In this document: piece after piece, positions 16,054-23,863 of the stretch
How the letters are laid out: every line of letters begins with the position of its first letter
Position numbering within the stretch: position 1 is the first letter of the stretch
From: Candidatus Falkowiibacteriota bacterium
GTDB taxonomy: Bacteria > Patescibacteriota > Patescibacteriia > Patescibacteriales > UBA12465
NCBI GenBank assembly: GCA_003554785.1
Contig: PWHG01000069.1
Span: forward strand, 1-48,167
Length of the DNA stretch: 48,167 nucleotides
Direction: 5' to 3'
Translations under genes and position numbers: made by a program
Notes under the pieces: model-generated
What the model was told of the DNA's origin: nothing
The model's database searches: none
Seen by the model: only the letters and a program-made list of their open reading frames with translations

Positions 16054-18675
16054 TTATTTTAAATTTTTTATTTTTTCAATTATTTTCTCTAGTTTTTCAG
16101 TGGAACTTTTTAGTTTTTCCTTTTCAATTTTTACTACTTTTTCTGGTGCTTTTTTTACAAAATCAGAATTATCTAATTTTACTTTAACAATTTTTATATA
16201 TTTTTCTAAATCTTTTCTTTCTTTATCTAATCTTTCAAGCTCTTGATCTTTATCAATTTCTTGTAACAAATATATTTCAATATCAGAGGCGATAGTAAAT
16301 ACTGCTTCTTTGGGAGCTTGTTTTTTCTCAATAAAGTTTAGCTCTTTTATATTAGTTTTTAAATTTTTAATTAAAGCTTGCTGATTTTTTATTAAATCCT
16401 CTTTTTTGTTAACTACAATATAGGCAGCAATTTTTTTGGACGGCTCAATTTTGTGAGCACTTCTAGCTTCTCTTATAGCTACTATAATTTCTTGTATTAA
16501 TTCAAAGTCTTTCAAGTCTACATTTTCTACATTAACAAATTCAGAAATACTGGGATATTTTTCCGTCATTAAAGTAGTGTTTTGCCAGCTTTGCCAAATA
16601 GCTTCACTAACAAAAGGTGCAAGTGGATGAATTAAACGAAGAATACCAGAGAGCATGCAAGATAAAATTTCTTCTTTATTTTTTTCTATCTTAGAAATTT
16701 CTAAATACCAGTTAGCTAAATCATTCCAAATAAAATTTATTAACTCTTCAGTCGCTAGGGAAAAATCTTTTTTCTCCAATCGTTCATTAGTGTTTTCTAC
16801 AATCTCTAGGAATTTAGAAAATATCCACCTATCAGCCAAAGTATTTAATTGAGCTTTCTTGTTAATTTTGTTATCACTGGAACTGATAATAAAGCGAGAA
16901 ATATTCCAAAACTTGTTGATAAAATTTCTTTTTGCCTCTGCTTTTTCTTCACTGTAGCGACTATCATTTCCAGGAGTAACTCCGGTTAAAAGTGATAAAC
17001 GAACGGCGTCAGCCCCATACTTTTCAATTAGGTCCATTGGATCAATACCATTGCCCTTTGATTTAGACATCTTTTTACCTTCGCCATCTAGTATCATACC
17101 ATGTAAATAGACTTCCTTAAATGGCACTTCGTTTAAAGTAAAAAGTGACATCATTACCATTCGAGAAACCCATAAAGTAATAATATCATAACCAGTTTCT
17201 AAAACATTTGTGGGATGAAATTTAGCTAAATCACCTTTTTTTTCTCCATTTTGATAATTATCTGGCCATCCAAGTGTTGAAAAAGTCCACATACCTGAAG
17301 AAAACCAAGTATCAAGCGTGTCTTCGTCTTTTTGCCAACCAGCCTCTTTTGGTTTTTCGAAACCAACATAAACCTCATCTTCTCTGTGCCAAGCAGGAAT
17401 TCTATGACCAAACCAAATTTGTCTAGAAATACACCAATCATGTAAATTATTTACCCAATTTAGATAAGTTTGCTTAAATCTAGCTGGTAGAAATTTTATT
17501 TCTTCATTTTCCACTACCTCAGCTGCTTTTTGCTTTAAACTTTTTCCCTCTAGGTGTTTAATTGGTTTATCAACTGAAACAAACCATTGCTTAGATAAAA
17601 GTGGCTCAATTACACTTGAGCAACGATAACAGGTTGATATACTGTTTTCTATAGTTTCTGTTTTGATTAACAAACCTGCTTCTTTTAAATCATTTACAAT
17701 TTTTTTTCTGGCTTCAAGGCTACTTAGCTTGGAATATTTTGAAAAATCATTTTTAATTAAACCATCTTCGTCAATAACTTTTTTAAATTCTAAGTTATGC
17801 TCTTGAGCCATTTGCCAATCAGCCATAGAGTGGGCTGGAGTAACTCCCAGAGCTCCTGATCCAAATGATTTATCAACTAAATTATCAGCTATAACTTGCA
17901 AACTTAAATCAACTCCCAGAAAGCTTAAATTAATTGTTTTTCCTAAATATTTACTATATCTTTTATCTTTAGGATTAACTGCAATTGCTGTATCTCCCAA
18001 CTTTGTCTCTGGTCTGGTGGTTGAAATTGCAATTGGTAAATCTTTACTATAATAAAAGGTGTATAACTCACTAGTTTTTTCTTTATATTCCACCTCATCA
18101 TCAGCTAAAGTTGAATGACATCTGGGGCACCAATTTACAATTCTCTCTCCTCTATAAATAACTCCAGACTCATACATGTCAACAAACATTTTTTCTACCG
18201 CTTTTTGTCTTGGCTCATCAAGTGTAAAAGCTAGTCTTGACCAATCAAGAGAAGCTCCCATTTTTTTAATTTGTTTTAAAATAGTGGCTTGAGTTTCATC
18301 AATAAATTTCCAAACCTCCTTTAGAAACTCTTCTTTTCCTAAATCGTGACGAGTTTTTCCTGTTTCTTTTAAAATCTTTTTTTCAACTGCATTTTGAGTA
18401 GCAATAGCCGCATGATCAGTTCCAGGAAGCCAAAGAGCTCTATAGCCCTTTTGTCGATGATAACGAATAAGCAAGTCCTCAATTGCTATCATAACACTAT
18501 GGCCCATATGCAATTTATCGGTAATATTTGGAGGTGGTAGTATAATAGTATAGCTAGGCGCACTTTCAGCTAAATCTAAATTATCAGGATTAAAAAGTCC
18601 TGATTTTTCCCAGCTTTTATAGATTTTGTCTTCAAAATCTTCTGGATTGTATGATTTAGAAATTTTCTCTAACAT
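16054..18675 (-). CDS. valS: Valine-tRNA ligase
   Basis: From the ATG at 18675 the protein has 873 residues. A longer frame from TTG at 18711 would add 12 residues but overlaps the -35 box, so I reject it. Features in order: KLHMGH (HIGH motif) near the N-terminus, GTDHAAIATQ, the editing domain with STTRPETKLGDTAIAVNP, KKMSKSKGNGIDP (KMSKS) near residue 530, the anticodon-binding helical domain, and a C-terminal coiled coil that packs on the tRNA. Typical length is 860-950. It is the first gene of the valS-pheS-pheT group. Confidence 0.97.
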   Translation of the reverse strand: MLEKISKSYNPEDFEDKIYKSWEKSGLFNPDNLDLAESAPSYTIILPPPNITDKLHMGHSVMIAIEDLLIRYHRQKGYRALWLPGTDHAAIATQNAVEKKILKETGKTRHDLGKEEFLKEVWKFIDETQATILKQIKKMGASLDWSRLAFTLDEPRQKAVEKMFVDMYESGVIYRGERIVNWCPRCHSTLADDEVEYKEKTSELYTFYYSKDLPIAISTTRPETKLGDTAIAVNPKDKRYSKYLGKTINLSFLGVDLSLQVIADNLVDKSFGSGALGVTPAHSMADWQMAQEHNLEFKKVIDEDGLIKNDFSKYSKLSSLEARKKIVNDLKEAGLLIKTETIENSISTCYRCSSVIEPLLSKQWFVSVDKPIKHLEGKSLKQKAAEVVENEEIKFLPARFKQTYLNWVNNLHDWCISRQIWFGHRIPAWHREDEVYVGFEKPKEAGWQKDEDTLDTWFSSGMWTFSTLGWPDNYQNGEKKGDLAKFHPTNVLETGYDIITLWVSRMVMMSLFTLNEVPFKEVYLHGMILDGEGKKMSKSKGNGIDPMDLIEKYGADAVRLSLLTGVTPGNDSRYSEEKAEAKRNFINKFWNISRFIISSSDNKINKKAQLNTLADRWIFSKFLEIVENTNERLEKKDFSLATEELINFIWNDLANWYLEISKIEKNKEEILSCMLSGILRLIHPLAPFVSEAIWQSWQNTTLMTEKYPSISEFVNVENVDLKDFELIQEIIVAIREARSAHKIEPSKKIAAYIVVNKKEDLIKNQQALIKNLKTNIKELNFIEKKQAPKEAVFTIASDIEIYLLQEIDKDQELERLDKERKDLEKYIKIVKVKLDNSDFVKKAPEKVVKIEKEKLKSSTEKLEKIIEKIKNLK

Positions 18676-18682
18676 ATTAATT

Positions 18683-18711
18683 AATTTATCAGAATAAACT
18701 AGTTTGGTCAA
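18683..18711 (-). promoter_or_regulatory. Promoter of valS, predicted leaderless
   Basis: On the minus strand TTGACC (18711-18706), a 17-base spacer and TAAATT (18688-18683) predict a start about seven bases on, at 18676. That is next to the A of the ATG at 18675, so the message should have essentially no leader. Confidence 0.6.
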
Positions 18712-18746
18712 TTTAAAAACTAATAAATTACATTAAAATCCTAGTC

Positions 18747-18775
18747 TTGACTATTATTAAAATAAGCTATATATT
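18747..18775 (+). promoter_or_regulatory. Promoter of the DHH-family gene
   Basis: TTGACT at 18747-18752, a 17-base spacer and TATATT at 18770-18775 place the start near 18782. This leaves a leader of about 48 nt that holds one strong hairpin. Confidence 0.75.
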
Positions 18776-18793
18776 ATTAAGTTAAGTCAAAAA

Positions 18794-18816
18794 AACCGCT
18801 TTTAAAAAGAGCGGTT
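18794..18816. promoter_or_regulatory. Hairpin in the leader of the DHH gene
   Basis: AACCGCT (18794-18800) pairs with AGCGGTT (18810-18816) across a nine-base A/T loop, 13 bases before the start codon. On the plus strand the following TTAATTT makes at best a weak attenuator. On the minus strand seven T residues follow, so it would stop antisense transcription towards valS. Confidence 0.55.
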
Positions 18817-18829
18817 AATTTATCAAAAA

Positions 18830-19981
18830 ATGCTAAGTCTAGAAGAACAAATTTTTAAACAAATTAAAAAGGCCAAGAAAATTTTGCTAACCCTACCTTC
18901 GCAAAGAAGTGGAGGGTCAATTTCTGCTGGCTTAGCTTTTTATTTATTTTTAAAAAAACTAGACAAGAAAGTGGATATTATTGCAGAAAATGATATTAAG
19001 TTTGAGTTAAACAAACAATGGTCATTTTTACCTAACTATGAAGATATAAAAAGTAATTTAACAAATTTAAGACAATTTATTATTTCACTCAACATAAAAG
19101 ACTCAAAAGTTAAGCAAATAAAATATACCTTAGAGGAAGATAAGCTTAATTTTATTATCTCACCTGAAAAAGGTTGGTTTGAGTCAAAAGATGTTAGCTC
19201 ACACCCTGGTGGCTTTAAATATGATTTAATTATTACCCTTGACGCTATTGATTTGGAATCAATTGGAAAAATCTATGACAACAATGTAGAATTTTTCTAT
19301 AAAACCCCAATTATTAACATTGATTGTCATCCTGGAAATGAAGAATTTGGACAAATTAACTATCTGGATTTAAATGTAATTTCAAGCGCTGAAATTCTCT
19401 ATTATTTAATGAAAAATCACTATCATGGACTAATAGATGAAGATATTGCTACTTGTCTTTTAGCAGGAATTATTTCTGATAGTAAAAATTTTAAAATTAA
19501 TAATTTAAGCCCTAGAACTCTGCTAACAACTTCCAAATTAATTGACTTAGGTGGTCGTCGTGAAGAAATTATTAATCATCTCTATCGTTCTCGCTCTTTT
19601 AGTGCTTTAAAATTGTGGGGTAAATTATTAAATAATTTAAAAAGTGAGGATAATAAAAAAATAGTCTGGTCAAAATTAAGTCCTGAGGATTTTAAAAATA
19701 CCGGAGCTAGTGAAAAAGAATTAATGGAAATAATTGATGAATTAGTTTTAAATTTAAATGAAAGTTATCTACTGGCAATAATTTATCAATTAAAAACTGA
19801 GGATAATAAATTTTTAGTTTTAGAAAGTGTAAAAAATATTAATGCCTTAAAAATTGGCAATACTTGGCAAGCTAAAGGTAATAGCAAAAGAGCGGTAGCA
19901 GAAATTAAAAAAGACTATAAAATCAAGGATAACCAGGAAATCATTGATGTTTTAAGAGACAAACTTGCTAAAATACCATAA
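18830..19981 (+). CDS. DHH/DHHA1-type phosphoesterase-like protein with degenerate metal motifs
   Basis: The 383-residue protein has the layout of the NrnA/RecJ-like DHH superfamily, whose active members cleave short oligonucleotides or cyclic dinucleotide products with two metal ions. Motif I, normally with two or more aspartates, reads PSQRSGGSISAGLA and lacks them. Motif II is ITLDAID, motif III is NIDCHPGN (DCH in place of DHH), and motif IV is GIISDSKNF. A DHHA1-like C-terminal domain follows (about 270-380). The loss of motif I suggests altered or lost catalysis, possibly a binding role. It has its own promoter and leader hairpin. Two tRNA genes follow. Confidence 0.75.
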   Translation: MLSLEEQIFKQIKKAKKILLTLPSQRSGGSISAGLAFYLFLKKLDKKVDIIAENDIKFELNKQWSFLPNYEDIKSNLTNLRQFIISLNIKDSKVKQIKYTLEEDKLNFIISPEKGWFESKDVSSHPGGFKYDLIITLDAIDLESIGKIYDNNVEFFYKTPIINIDCHPGNEEFGQINYLDLNVISSAEILYYLMKNHYHGLIDEDIATCLLAGIISDSKNFKINNLSPRTLLTTSKLIDLGGRREEIINHLYRSRSFSALKLWGKLLNNLKSEDNKKIVWSKLSPEDFKNTGASEKELMEIIDELVLNLNESYLLAIIYQLKTEDNKFLVLESVKNINALKIGNTWQAKGNSKRAVAEIKKDYKIKDNQEIIDVLRDKLAKIP

Positions 19982-19994
19982 TAAGGTATATAAT
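19965..19994 (+). promoter_or_regulatory. Promoter of tRNA-Ile(UAU)
   Basis: TTGCTA (19965-19970), an 18-base spacer and TATAAT (19989-19994) lie over the end of the DHH gene. The start is predicted near 20001, about seven bases before the mature tRNA. Confidence 0.65.
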
Positions 19995-20007
19995 AAACCA
20001 AGTAAAA

Positions 20008-20080
20008 GCGCCTATAGCTCAGGGGTTAGAGCGCTGCTCTTATAAAGCAGAGGTCGATGGTTCAATTCCATCTAGGCGCA
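20008..20080 (+). tRNA. tRNA-Ile with anticodon UAU
   Basis: The acceptor stem GCGCCTA (20008-20014) pairs with TAGGCGC (20073-20079), with discriminator A at 20080. The D arm is GCTC...GAGC, the anticodon arm CTGCT-CTTATAA-AGCAG, and the T arm GATGG-TTCAATT-CCATC. The anticodon at 20041-20043 is TAT, which reads AUA directly. Most bacteria read AUA with a CAU anticodon modified to lysidine by TilS, so this is the rarer solution. The 3' CCA is not encoded. Confidence 0.93.
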
Positions 20081-20086
20081 CCTGTA

Positions 20087-20115
20087 TTGAAATAATCTCA
20101 CAATAATTATATAAT
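20087..20115 (+). promoter_or_regulatory. Promoter of tRNA-Val
   Basis: TTGAAA (20087-20092), a 17-base spacer and a perfect TATAAT (20110-20115) give a start near 20122, about 12 bases before the tRNA. Transcription may run on into hsp20, since no terminator is seen. Confidence 0.75.
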
Positions 20116-20133
20116 ATAAGTGGCAACGCCTAA

Positions 20134-20207
20134 GGGCTCGTAGCTCAGTTGGTTAGAGTGCTACGTTGACATCGTAGAGGTCGCCCGTTCGAGCCGGGCC
20201 GAGCCCA
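20134..20207 (+). tRNA. tRNA-Val (anticodon GAC)
   Basis: The acceptor stem GGGCTCG (20134-20140) pairs with CGAGCCC (20200-20206), with discriminator A. The anticodon arm is CTACG-TTGACAT-CGTAG with GAC at 34-36, reading GUC/GUU. The D arm contains AGTTGGTTAGA and the T loop TTCGAGC. The 3' CCA is not encoded. Confidence 0.94.
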
Positions 20208-20232
20208 CATTTTAATTATATAAAAAATCCCT

Positions 20233-20652
20233 ATGCTAAAACTTTCAAAAAAAGATAAATCAAAAAAAACTAAAGATGATAATATTGTTGATGTTGATGA
20301 TACTTGGATCAGCGAAGAAGAAAGCGATGAAGGCCAACTATCTGTGGATGTTTGCCAAACTGATAAAAAAATTATCATTCAATCAACAATTGCTGGCGTT
20401 AAACCAGAAAATTTAAACATCTCTTTAAACCATGACCTACTAACCATTAAAGGAAAAAGAGAGGCGGGTGATAAAATTAAAAACACTCAGTATTTATATC
20501 AAGAATGCTATTGGGGACCTTTTTCAAGATCAATTATTTTACCATCAGAGGTGGATAATAAAAAAATTGATGCTGAACTAGAAAATGGTGTATTAACTGT
20601 AACTCTACAAAAAGCTAAACCCAGCAAAGTTTCAATTAAAGTAAAAGATTGA
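20233..20652 (+). CDS. Small heat-shock protein (Hsp20/alpha-crystallin family)
   Basis: The 139-residue ATP-independent holdase binds unfolding proteins. A short charged N-terminal arm (about 1-35) precedes the alpha-crystallin domain (about 38-130), with SVDVCQTDKKIIIQSTIAGVKPENLNISL, GPFSRSIILPSEVD and the family hallmark AELENGVLTVTL. The C-terminal arm is short and I see no clear I-x-I motif apart from SIKV. It lies 25 bases after tRNA-Val and four before the next ORF, so it probably begins a three-gene unit ending in the VanW protein. Confidence 0.93.
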   Translation: MLKLSKKDKSKKTKDDNIVDVDDTWISEEESDEGQLSVDVCQTDKKIIIQSTIAGVKPENLNISLNHDLLTIKGKREAGDKIKNTQYLYQECYWGPFSRSIILPSEVDNKKIDAELENGVLTVTLQKAKPSKVSIKVKD

Positions 20653-20656
20653 TGTT

Positions 20657-20857
20657 ATGGACATATCTTTAAAAGTAAAAAAGCAAGAAAGTGATAAGTA
20701 TATTCTCCAAGACAGTGACCACAATTTAATTTATTGGCCAGCTGATAAATTACCCAGTGATATAAAAGTTGGCGAGACAGTAAAATTTTCAATCAACCAA
20801 GCCAGTGGTAAAGAAATATTAAACGACATTTTAAAAACTGATAAATCTAGCGATTAA
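20657..20857 (+). CDS. Small hypothetical protein, 66 residues
   Basis: The protein begins MDISLKVKKQESDKYILQD and contains LIYWPADKLPSDIKVGETVKFSIN. The pattern (short beta strands, LP followed by a G-E/D-x-V turn) recalls small beta-barrel proteins of the DUF3006 kind, but I cannot confirm membership. It sits four bases after hsp20 and three before the VanW gene, so translation is probably coupled. Function unknown. Confidence 0.65.
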   Translation: MDISLKVKKQESDKYILQDSDHNLIYWPADKLPSDIKVGETVKFSINQASGKEILNDILKTDKSSD

Positions 20858-20860
20858 GTT

Positions 20861-22666
20861 ATGAAAAAAAAATTTTCAAAAAATACGACCATTGCGATTG
20901 TAATGGTTTTTTTATCAATTATTATATTAACGGCAATTGTTTATATTCTTTTCTTTTTACCAATTAATAATTTTCAAAAAAACACTTATCTAGGACAAGT
21001 AGATCTTAGCTATTTAAGTATAGAAGAAGCAGAGGAAAAAATTAATAATCAGATAGATAAGTTTAAAGAACAAGGAATAATATTTAACTATAATCAAAAG
21101 GAAATAAAAATTCCCTCAAAAGTGGTTGCTTTTGATTCTGAGTTGTCATATGAAGTTTTTTCAATTAATAATCAAGCTAGTTTAGAAAATGTAATTAATA
21201 ACCAATCAAAAAATATTTTCTATAAACTATTTCCTCAATTAAAAAATCAAGAAATACAAATACATAAAGCTCAGTTTCGATTACATCAAGAGCGTTTTGT
21301 TCAAACATTAAATAAACACTTTGCTGATTTTTCAGTTGATGCTAAAAACGCTTATTTTAAATTTAATGACGAGGAAGAATTAATTATCGTTCCTGAAGTT
21401 GTGGGTATTAATTTAAAAGAAGATAAGAATTTAGATAAAGCTAAAAAACATTTAGCTAATTTAAACTTAGATAAAACTGATCTAGCAGTTGAAAATATTT
21501 ATCCACAAATTACAGCTAGTGATTTAGAAAATAAAAGAGATATTGCCTTAGAAGTTTTAGAGGAAAATAATTTTATCTTAGTTTTCAGTGAAGATGAATT
21601 TCCTATCTCCAATGAAGAACTAATTCAATGGTTAATGATAAACGGTGAAGAAGTTACTTTAAACAAAGAAAGAGTGGAAGATTATTTGCAATATAATATT
21701 GCTCCAGAAATAAATCGTTTGGCAAAAATGCCTCAATTTACCATTGAAGATGAAAAAGTTAAAGACTGGGAACCGGGCAGTAGCGGTAGAAAATTATTAC
21801 TGGAAGAAAATGCTCAGAATATTGTTGATAACTTACTACAAGAAGATGAAGCTATTAGCTTAGAGGTAGAAGAAATATTTTATGAAGAAGCAGAAGGTTT
21901 AGTAAGTGAGATAAGAGAAATTATTGGCACTGGTCATTCTAATTTCGCTGGTTCACCATACAATAGAGTTCATAATATTAAATTAGGAGCAGATACATAT
22001 GATGGAATAATCATTAATCCAGGGGAAGAATTTTCTACTCTAAAACATTTAGGTCCAGTAAATGCCAGTACTGGCTATTTACCAGAATTAATAATTAAGG
22101 AAGGAGAAACTATTCCTGAGTATGGTGGAGGTTTGTGCCAAATATCTACCACTCTTTTTAGAACCGCTTTGCAAGCTGGGCTACCAATTACTGCCAGACA
22201 AGAACATTCTTATCGAGTTAGCTATTATGAACCCGCTGGTACGGACGCTTCAATTTATAATCCTTGGCCAGACTTTAAGTTTGTAAATGATACTGACTAT
22301 CATATTTTAATTCAATCTCGAATTGAGGGCTCAGACATTTATTTTGATTTTTGGAGCACAGATGATGGTCGAATTGTAAAACTAACCGATCCAGCGATTT
22401 ACAACATTACTCCCCCACCACCAACTAAATATATTGAGAGTGAAGATTTAGAACCAGGAGAAGAAAAATGTACTGAAAGAGCTATAAATGGTGCCAGTAC
22501 ACATTTTGACTATGTAGTTACTTATCCTGATGGTGAAAGTGTTGAAGAAAGATTTAATTCACATTATGTACCTTGGCAAGAGGTTTGTTTAATTGGTGAA
22601 GAAATTGATGATGAAGATGAAGACAAAGATGAAGATAAAAACAAAGAAGAGGAAACTGAATTATAA
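20861..22666 (+). CDS. VanW-family envelope protein with putative peptidoglycan-binding domain
   Basis: The protein has 601 residues. An N-terminal transmembrane anchor (about 11-36) is followed by a PG_binding_4-like region (about 45-330) with FILVFSEDEFPISNEELIQWL. The VanW domain (about 365-500) has IIINPGEEFSTLKHLGPV, EYGGGLCQISTTLFRTAL and SYRVSYYEPAGTDASIYNPWPDFKF. A strongly acidic C-terminal tail ends the protein. VanW proteins occur near cell-wall and resistance genes, but their biochemical role is not settled; the fold resembles YkuD-like or G5-linked wall proteins. It should act outside the membrane. A structured RNA element follows its stop. Confidence 0.9.
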   Translation: MKKKFSKNTTIAIVMVFLSIIILTAIVYILFFLPINNFQKNTYLGQVDLSYLSIEEAEEKINNQIDKFKEQGIIFNYNQKEIKIPSKVVAFDSELSYEVFSINNQASLENVINNQSKNIFYKLFPQLKNQEIQIHKAQFRLHQERFVQTLNKHFADFSVDAKNAYFKFNDEEELIIVPEVVGINLKEDKNLDKAKKHLANLNLDKTDLAVENIYPQITASDLENKRDIALEVLEENNFILVFSEDEFPISNEELIQWLMINGEEVTLNKERVEDYLQYNIAPEINRLAKMPQFTIEDEKVKDWEPGSSGRKLLLEENAQNIVDNLLQEDEAISLEVEEIFYEEAEGLVSEIREIIGTGHSNFAGSPYNRVHNIKLGADTYDGIIINPGEEFSTLKHLGPVNASTGYLPELIIKEGETIPEYGGGLCQISTTLFRTALQAGLPITARQEHSYRVSYYEPAGTDASIYNPWPDFKFVNDTDYHILIQSRIEGSDIYFDFWSTDDGRIVKLTDPAIYNITPPPPTKYIESEDLEPGEEKCTERAINGASTHFDYVVTYPDGESVEERFNSHYVPWQEVCLIGEEIDDEDEDKDEDKNKEEETEL

Positions 22667-22674
22667 TTTTAATA

Positions 22675-22841
22675 AATAAAAAAGACCGACTGAAACGGGT
22701 AGGCAAGAAATATTCTTCTAGGCATTTTTGAGCAATAAAGCCCAAAAACCCTAACAAGAAAATCCCCATGCTTGTCGTGCCTGACCCGTTACAATCGGCC
22801 TTTTTAAAAAAAACAAAATTATTTTTCTTTTCAAAATCAGA
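22675..22841 (-). ncRNA. Probable small RNA gene with its own promoter and terminator
   Basis: The minus strand has a full promoter (22876-22848) with a start near 22841, and a long irregular hairpin (22805-22679) that ends in a T-run. Helices from the outside: GGCCGA/TCGGTC with one mismatch, AACGGGT (22700-22694) with ACCCGTT (22790-22784), AGGCA with TGCCT, CAAG with CTTG, then after an open region TTCT/AGAA, AGG/CCT, TTTTTG/CAAAAA, and a small apical loop. The overall shape, a rod with a central unpaired bubble, recalls 6S RNA, but it is shorter (about 125-165 nt) and I see no decisive 6S signature. The plus strand of the same hairpin can terminate the VanW transcript. Confidence 0.65.
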
Positions 22842-22847
22842 TATTAA

Positions 22848-22876
22848 ATAGTATCACACAAATAAAACTTTGTCAA
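22848..22876 (-). promoter_or_regulatory. Promoter of the small RNA
   Basis: Minus-strand TTGACA (22876-22871), a 17-base spacer and TACTAT (22853-22848). There is no open reading frame of note downstream on this strand, only the structured element. Confidence 0.75.
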
Positions 22877-22881
22877 TAGAG

Positions 22882-22890
22882 TTATCCACA
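22882..22890 (+). other. Single perfect DnaA box
   Basis: TTATCCACA matches the DnaA consensus exactly. It lies six bases from the -35 of the small-RNA promoter. I saw no second box nearby and no dnaA, dnaN or AT-rich unwinding cluster, so this is not evidence for an origin. It could be a regulatory site or chance. Confidence 0.4.
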
Positions 22891-22896
22891 TTTTAT

Positions 22897-23754
22897 TCAG
22901 TTCTCAGTTTCTACTGAAATTTCTTTATTATTAGACAAAATTTTAATATCTCCAACAATATCAGTGCGAAAGACTTCTGCCCCTATTTTTGAAATATTAT
23001 TTAAAGTTTTTTCTCCTGGATGTCCATGTCTATTATCTTCACCAACAGAAACAATAAATAAATCTGGATTTACAGCATTTAAAAATTCAATATTATTACT
23101 TGTATCTGAACCATGATGACCGGCTTGAAAAATTTGTGATGATAAAAAGCTTTTTGGAGCTTTTTTTATTAAACTTTCTTCCCCTTCTTCTTCTAAATCA
23201 CCAGTAAACAAAGCTTCAATTCCATAACAATCAATTTTAAGTGAAAATGATAAATTATTTTCTGAAACGTTTTCTTTATTTGATGTAAAAAGTAAAGGGG
23301 ACGCTAAAACATCAAAATAACAATCTTCTTCTAAATAATATCTATTCAGATTACTGCTTTGAGGCATAATTTGAGTATTTTTTTCTTCTAAGTCATTTGA
23401 CCAATTTATTAGTAAATCATTATCAGTCCAAGTGGCTAAAATAGCATTTTCAAAATGATAATAATCACTTAATGCTAGAAGTCCTATATAATGATCACTA
23501 TGAGCATGAGATAATACCAAGTAATCTATAGTTTTTTTTCTTTTTTTAAAAACCCTTCCTATTTTATTCGTAATTATTTTATTAGGACCTCCATCAATTA
23601 ATAAAGTTTTTCCTTTTGGAGAAACTAATAAAGCAGCATCTCCTTGGCCGACTGAAAAAATTATTAATTTTGCTTGATCACTTTTAAAATTAATCTTTTC
23701 AATAAAAAATAAAAAGCAATAAACAATAAGAATTAAACAAAAATATTTTTTCAT
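22897..23754 (-). CDS. Exported metallo-beta-lactamase-fold hydrolase, ComEC C-terminal domain-like
   Basis: The protein has 285 residues. An N-terminal hydrophobic segment (about 3-22) is a signal peptide or anchor. The MBL domain follows with IFSVGQGDAALLVSPKGKT, LLIDGG, LVLSHAHSDHYIGL (HxHxDH metal site), FTGDLEEEGE and QAGHHGSDTSNN, all characteristic of the nuclease-like domain of ComEC/Rec2. The DNA-uptake channel part of ComEC is not present here. It may degrade or bind DNA outside the membrane. No full ComEC lies in the window, although dprA does. Confidence 0.88.
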   Translation of the reverse strand: MKKYFCLILIVYCFLFFIEKINFKSDQAKLIIFSVGQGDAALLVSPKGKTLLIDGGPNKIITNKIGRVFKKRKKTIDYLVLSHAHSDHYIGLLALSDYYHFENAILATWTDNDLLINWSNDLEEKNTQIMPQSSNLNRYYLEEDCYFDVLASPLLFTSNKENVSENNLSFSLKIDCYGIEALFTGDLEEEGEESLIKKAPKSFLSSQIFQAGHHGSDTSNNIEFLNAVNPDLFIVSVGEDNRHGHPGEKTLNNISKIGAEVFRTDIVGDIKILSNNKEISVETEN

Positions 23755-23806
23755 ATTTATATTATAAAAAAATAACTATGAAAAAATTATTAATAAAATA
23801 TAAAAA

Positions 23807-23842
23807 ACAAAAACCACTCGTTAAATACGAAATAGTTTTTGT
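23807..23842 (-). terminator. Intrinsic terminator after the histone-like gene
   Basis: ACAAAAAC and GTTTTTGT (23807-23814 and 23835-23842) form the stem, and on the minus strand a T-run follows (A-run 23802-23807 on the plus strand). It lies 22 bases past the stop of the lysine-rich protein gene. Confidence 0.7.
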
Positions 23843-23863
23843 CTTCTAAAAAATAAATTTAAT

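Noticed and set aside
16054-18711. Longer valS reading frame from TTG at 18711
   Set aside because: The TTG is part of the -35 box; the ATG at 18675 fits the promoter and the family N-terminus.
22554-22769. Minus-strand ORF beginning MGIFLLGFLGF inside the small-RNA region, possibly a leader peptide
   Set aside because: It extends far past the terminator into the VanW gene, and its codons simply follow the paired strands of the hairpin.
22679-22805. SRP RNA on the minus strand (GGTCAGG...AAGCA)
   Set aside because: The spacing between the two blocks is too short to form the helix 8 hairpin, and these bases pair elsewhere in the rod.
22882-22890. Replication origin at the DnaA box
   Set aside because: Only one box was seen, with no dnaA/dnaN neighbourhood or unwinding element.
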